Source of the DNA: Hemibagrus wyckioides
Taxonomy: Eukaryota > Chordata > Actinopteri > Siluriformes > Bagridae
Direction of reading: 5' to 3'
Length of the DNA: 64,000 nt
Assembly: GCF_019097595.1 (NCBI RefSeq)
Contig: NC_080732.1
Coordinates: forward strand, 8,364,405 to 8,428,404
The notes beneath the pieces were generated by a model. It was not told where the DNA came from, ran no database searches, and worked only from the letters and a program-made list of their open reading frames with translations. A program made the position numbers and the translations under genes. Of the stretch, positions 61,221 to 64,000 are shown in pieces; the first letter of the stretch is position 1, and every line of letters starts with the position of its first letter.

Positions 61221-63119
61221 GATGCAACCCAGGACACATAACTGTTAAAGCACAAGTTTGCAACCTGAATGTAGAGCTTCTGGCTGTCAGAAAGCTGTCA
61301 GATTACATTTTGAGGTACTTTTCACATGCCATTGTTCTGGTCTTATATGTCACACCCTGTGCTGATGTGGAGCTACAATGGAGCAAATTCATTCTGTTTG
61401 CAAATTTCAGTCACATATCTGTCTTCTAACTTTTTTCATACACTTTTTTCTTTGTATTTGAATTGTAAAAACCAGAAATGACAAAAGACTGGACTTGCAA
61501 ATTAAAATCAAAGACCCATTACAAGTCTGTTGATCAGTTGGCAGATCAGTTCACACTATGGTATGTCTCATCCTGTACTGATCTGTGGTTCCCCAGCTTG
61601 CAGCTACTACCAGCGGAGTAAGGAAATGGGCAAAAGAGGCTGAAGAGACTCTGTGGGATTCCCTGTAGGATACAGACTGAGGAATGCTTGCACATCAGAT
61701 AGGAAGTATATTGATGGACGTTGTTTCAATTATCCATTGTATTACAGATTGCATAGACCATTCTCCCAATAACAAACATTAGATTGAATGGCTATAGTCA
61801 GAGCTCACTTTCTGAAGAGGAGGATCAATACAGTGATAAGATGGAGCCAAAGCCTTAGCAAAACAATGTGGAGTTGTGGAGTTGAATGAATTCCACTACT
61901 GGCTACAAGCAGGCTGAAAGCAGATGGTAGATTGGACAAGGCTAATAAGCCAAATATGAGTGTGTCACATTCAGACTATATTTTTTTAGCCATCAGAATG
62001 TGCAGACAATAAAAATATGGATGTGTGAACAGTAGTTTTGCACATCATAACTAAATTACTACATTAGATTTAAATTACTACATCAAAAATTGCACATTAA
62101 CATGTTAACTATAGTAATCATAAAGTCATAAAAAAGAACAAACCACTGCATAGTCACTATTAAATAATTGTATAGTGATTGTGGTGGCAGGTTTTAATAA
62201 CTGACAACTTTATTGATAAATATCGAAATTCAGGTTGATTTCTGTTGTAATTGTGCTTAAATCAGCCTCTGCACATCACATGATCATGTTTAATGAGTGC
62301 TAGTATTTAATGAGTGCTAGCTTCTACAGCACTTAATGTAAACCTTTTGCCTTTTGTTGTAATTGTCAGATTTTTGTGTATCTCCTTTTCATGCTATGTT
62401 CATGTTACCTTGCCTCGCTGCACATTGATTTAGTTTAAAACAGTTAGAAGCTTGGTAAAGTTGATGCATGAAGCCCCTGATTCCATTTTGAAACACAAAA
62501 CAGTTCAGTGGAATAATGTCCCTAGGTTATGGAATTGCTCCATTATAGTTTTCGAAAGTGATTTTGAGTCGCTTCAAGGTTTCTTCTCCCTCTACTGTAT
62601 TTTCTGACAAGTACTCTCCGTCTTTTTGTGCCCGTGTGTGGTCGTTGTGTTAGGGGCTTATGTGCAGCATGACTTTTTGATTTTGTGATATTTAGACATC
62701 ACAGCCTTGGAACAACTGATCTAGCATCTGCAGGGAATCTTCAAAATCTGTCTTTCATCTTAGGACCTTATCTGTCTAAACACACACACTTAATTCCCCA
62801 TCTCTGGAGTTTGCAGGATTGGAACTCACAGGTTTATTGCAACCATATGCTGTCCATTAGGAAACTGGAAACATCTAACATTTTTAGATGGTCAGTTTGG
62901 ACAGTGGTTGAATAGATTTTCAGTGCTTTGGGTATGACAGGTCCTGTTCTCAAAGTTGAGGTTTAGAACCCACTGTGAATGGAAAGACATGATTCTACCT
63001 GTGCAGAACCTAAAATAACACTGATACCTTCAAAGCAAGTTGTTGTTGTCTGATGCACTTATTTCCAACATGCATTTTCACATGAAACACAGTTAACTAA
63101 TAACATTCAGAGAAATATT
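61221..63119. other. Intergenic, nothing recognised
   Basis: Unique DNA, no gene or RNA; a small tandem duplication of 'tttaatgagtgctag' near 62288-62320. Confidence 0.55.
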
Positions 63120-63330
63120 CATTCATGATCAGTAACTGTTTTATCCTGGCAATGATCATGGTGGATCCACTGATACAATACTGTCCAATCATTCTGTTGC
63201 AAGGGACTGTGCACCCACTAACACACATTCATTCACACCAAGGGGCAATCGTATATAGCTTATTTATAATATAACTATTTAAAGTAACCCAACAACCAGT
63301 TTTTAGAAAGTGTGAGGAAACCAGAGAACC
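63120..63330 (-). mobile_element. SINE fragment, reversed
   Basis: gatcagtaactgttttatcc, tcatggtggatccactgat and gtgaggaaaccagagaacct follow the same order as the reversed SINE at 52878-53275. It is broken at its right by a Tc1-like element that begins tacactgacc. Confidence 0.7.
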
Positions 63331-63785
63331 TACACTGACCATAATAACATTATGACCACCTGCCTAATATTGTGTTGGTCCCCCTTTTGCTGCCAAAACA
63401 CCTCTGACCCATCATGCACTGTGTATTCTGACACCTTTCTATCAGAACCAGCTATCTGAGCAACAGTAGCCTGTCTGTTTGATCGGCTCACACGGGCCAG
63501 CCTTCACTCATCGGTGAGCCTTGGCCACCCATGACCCTGTCGCCGGATCAACGCTGTTCCTTCCTTGGACCACTTTTGATAGATACTGACCACTGCAGAC
63601 CGGGAACACCCCACAAGAGCTGCAGTTTTGGAGATGCTATGATCCAGTCGTCTAGCAATCTGGCCCTTGTCAAACTCGCTCAAATCCTTACGCTTGCCCA
63701 TTTTTCCTGCTTCTAACACATTAACTTTGAAGCTTAAATGCTCACTTGCTGCCTAATTTATCCACTGCTCATAATTTTATGCCAT
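63331..63785 (-). mobile_element. Tc1-like relic, internally deleted
   Basis: The left end (tacactgaccataataacat, then tatgaccacctgcc) and right end (cataattttatg) are degraded inverted repeats. The minus strand keeps the transposase N-terminus (see the pseudogene entry); the catalytic core is lost. It appears to have landed in an older SINE. Confidence 0.8.
63504..63719 (-). pseudogene. Tc1-like transposase N-terminal remnant
   Basis: [20 protein letters not shown] followed by [20 protein letters not shown] is the helix-turn-helix half of a fish Tc1-like transposase, ending near [13 protein letters not shown], which precedes the second DNA-binding half in full copies. The rest, with all three catalytic acidic residues, is absent. 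Confidence 0.88.
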
Positions 63786-64000
63786 ATATGTATGTGAACT
63801 CCATTCTAGACTTATTTCTGTCATTTCTGGCTAGTTGTCCAGGTTCTCAGCTGTATGGTTTACCTCCCCGTAAATAATTTGTTGTGATTACAGCAGTTAA
63901 CTAGCCATAGCTATGTTTCAACCACCACAATGATGAGAAATGTATAGGGAGTGACCTGAAGTACACATGATCATAGTCAGCCCTTGAATCCACAGCGAGC

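Overview
This is vertebrate genomic DNA. It has AT-rich introns, many microsatellites, GT-AG split exons, tRNA-derived SINEs and several Tc1/mariner-like transposons of the kind that fill teleost genomes. The repeats suggest a ray-finned fish, possibly an ostariophysan such as a catfish, but I cannot fix the species from sequence alone.

The one gene I can support is the 3' part of an Eph receptor tyrosine kinase on the + strand, from 1075 to the stop at 35948. Fourteen exons join in frame to give the last 715 residues. In order they encode the end of the cysteine-rich/EGF-like region, two fibronectin type III domains, one membrane span, the juxtamembrane double-tyrosine segment, a complete kinase with every catalytic motif, a SAM domain and a C-terminal PDZ-binding tail (VQV). 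The signal peptide, ephrin-binding domain and promoter lie left of the window. The kinase and juxtamembrane segment are EphA class. The SAM domain and first FnIII domain look most like EphA8; parts of the juxtamembrane and kinase recall EphA5, EphA4 and EphA3, so the subtype is provisional.

Layout: 1-36 kb is the gene, with introns from 89 bp to about 8.1 kb. Intronic repeats include tRNA-type SINEs, a GATA/GACA tract, a 27-bp minisatellite, a Tc1-like relic near 21 kb, a fold-back element near 29 kb and a nearly intact Tc1-like transposon at 31.5-32.8 kb disabled by one stop codon. From 35.9 to about 38.8 kb is probable 3' UTR with several AATAAA signals. From 38.8 to 64 kb I find no gene. 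That stretch holds SINEs, a second truncated copy of the same Tc1 family at 45.8-46.9 kb buried in TA repeats, a Tc1-like relic split by a 669-bp hAT-like insertion with an 8-bp target duplication near 55 kb, another Tc1-like relic at the right edge, and several unique blocks that could be conserved regulatory DNA.

I found no RNA gene, no CRISPR array and no clearly new biological system. The points most worth a second look are the altered juxtamembrane motif (YIHP), the polyglutamine stretch in front of the PDZ tail, simple repeats abutting two or three splice acceptors, the nested and truncated transposons, and the candidate enhancers in and beyond the gene.
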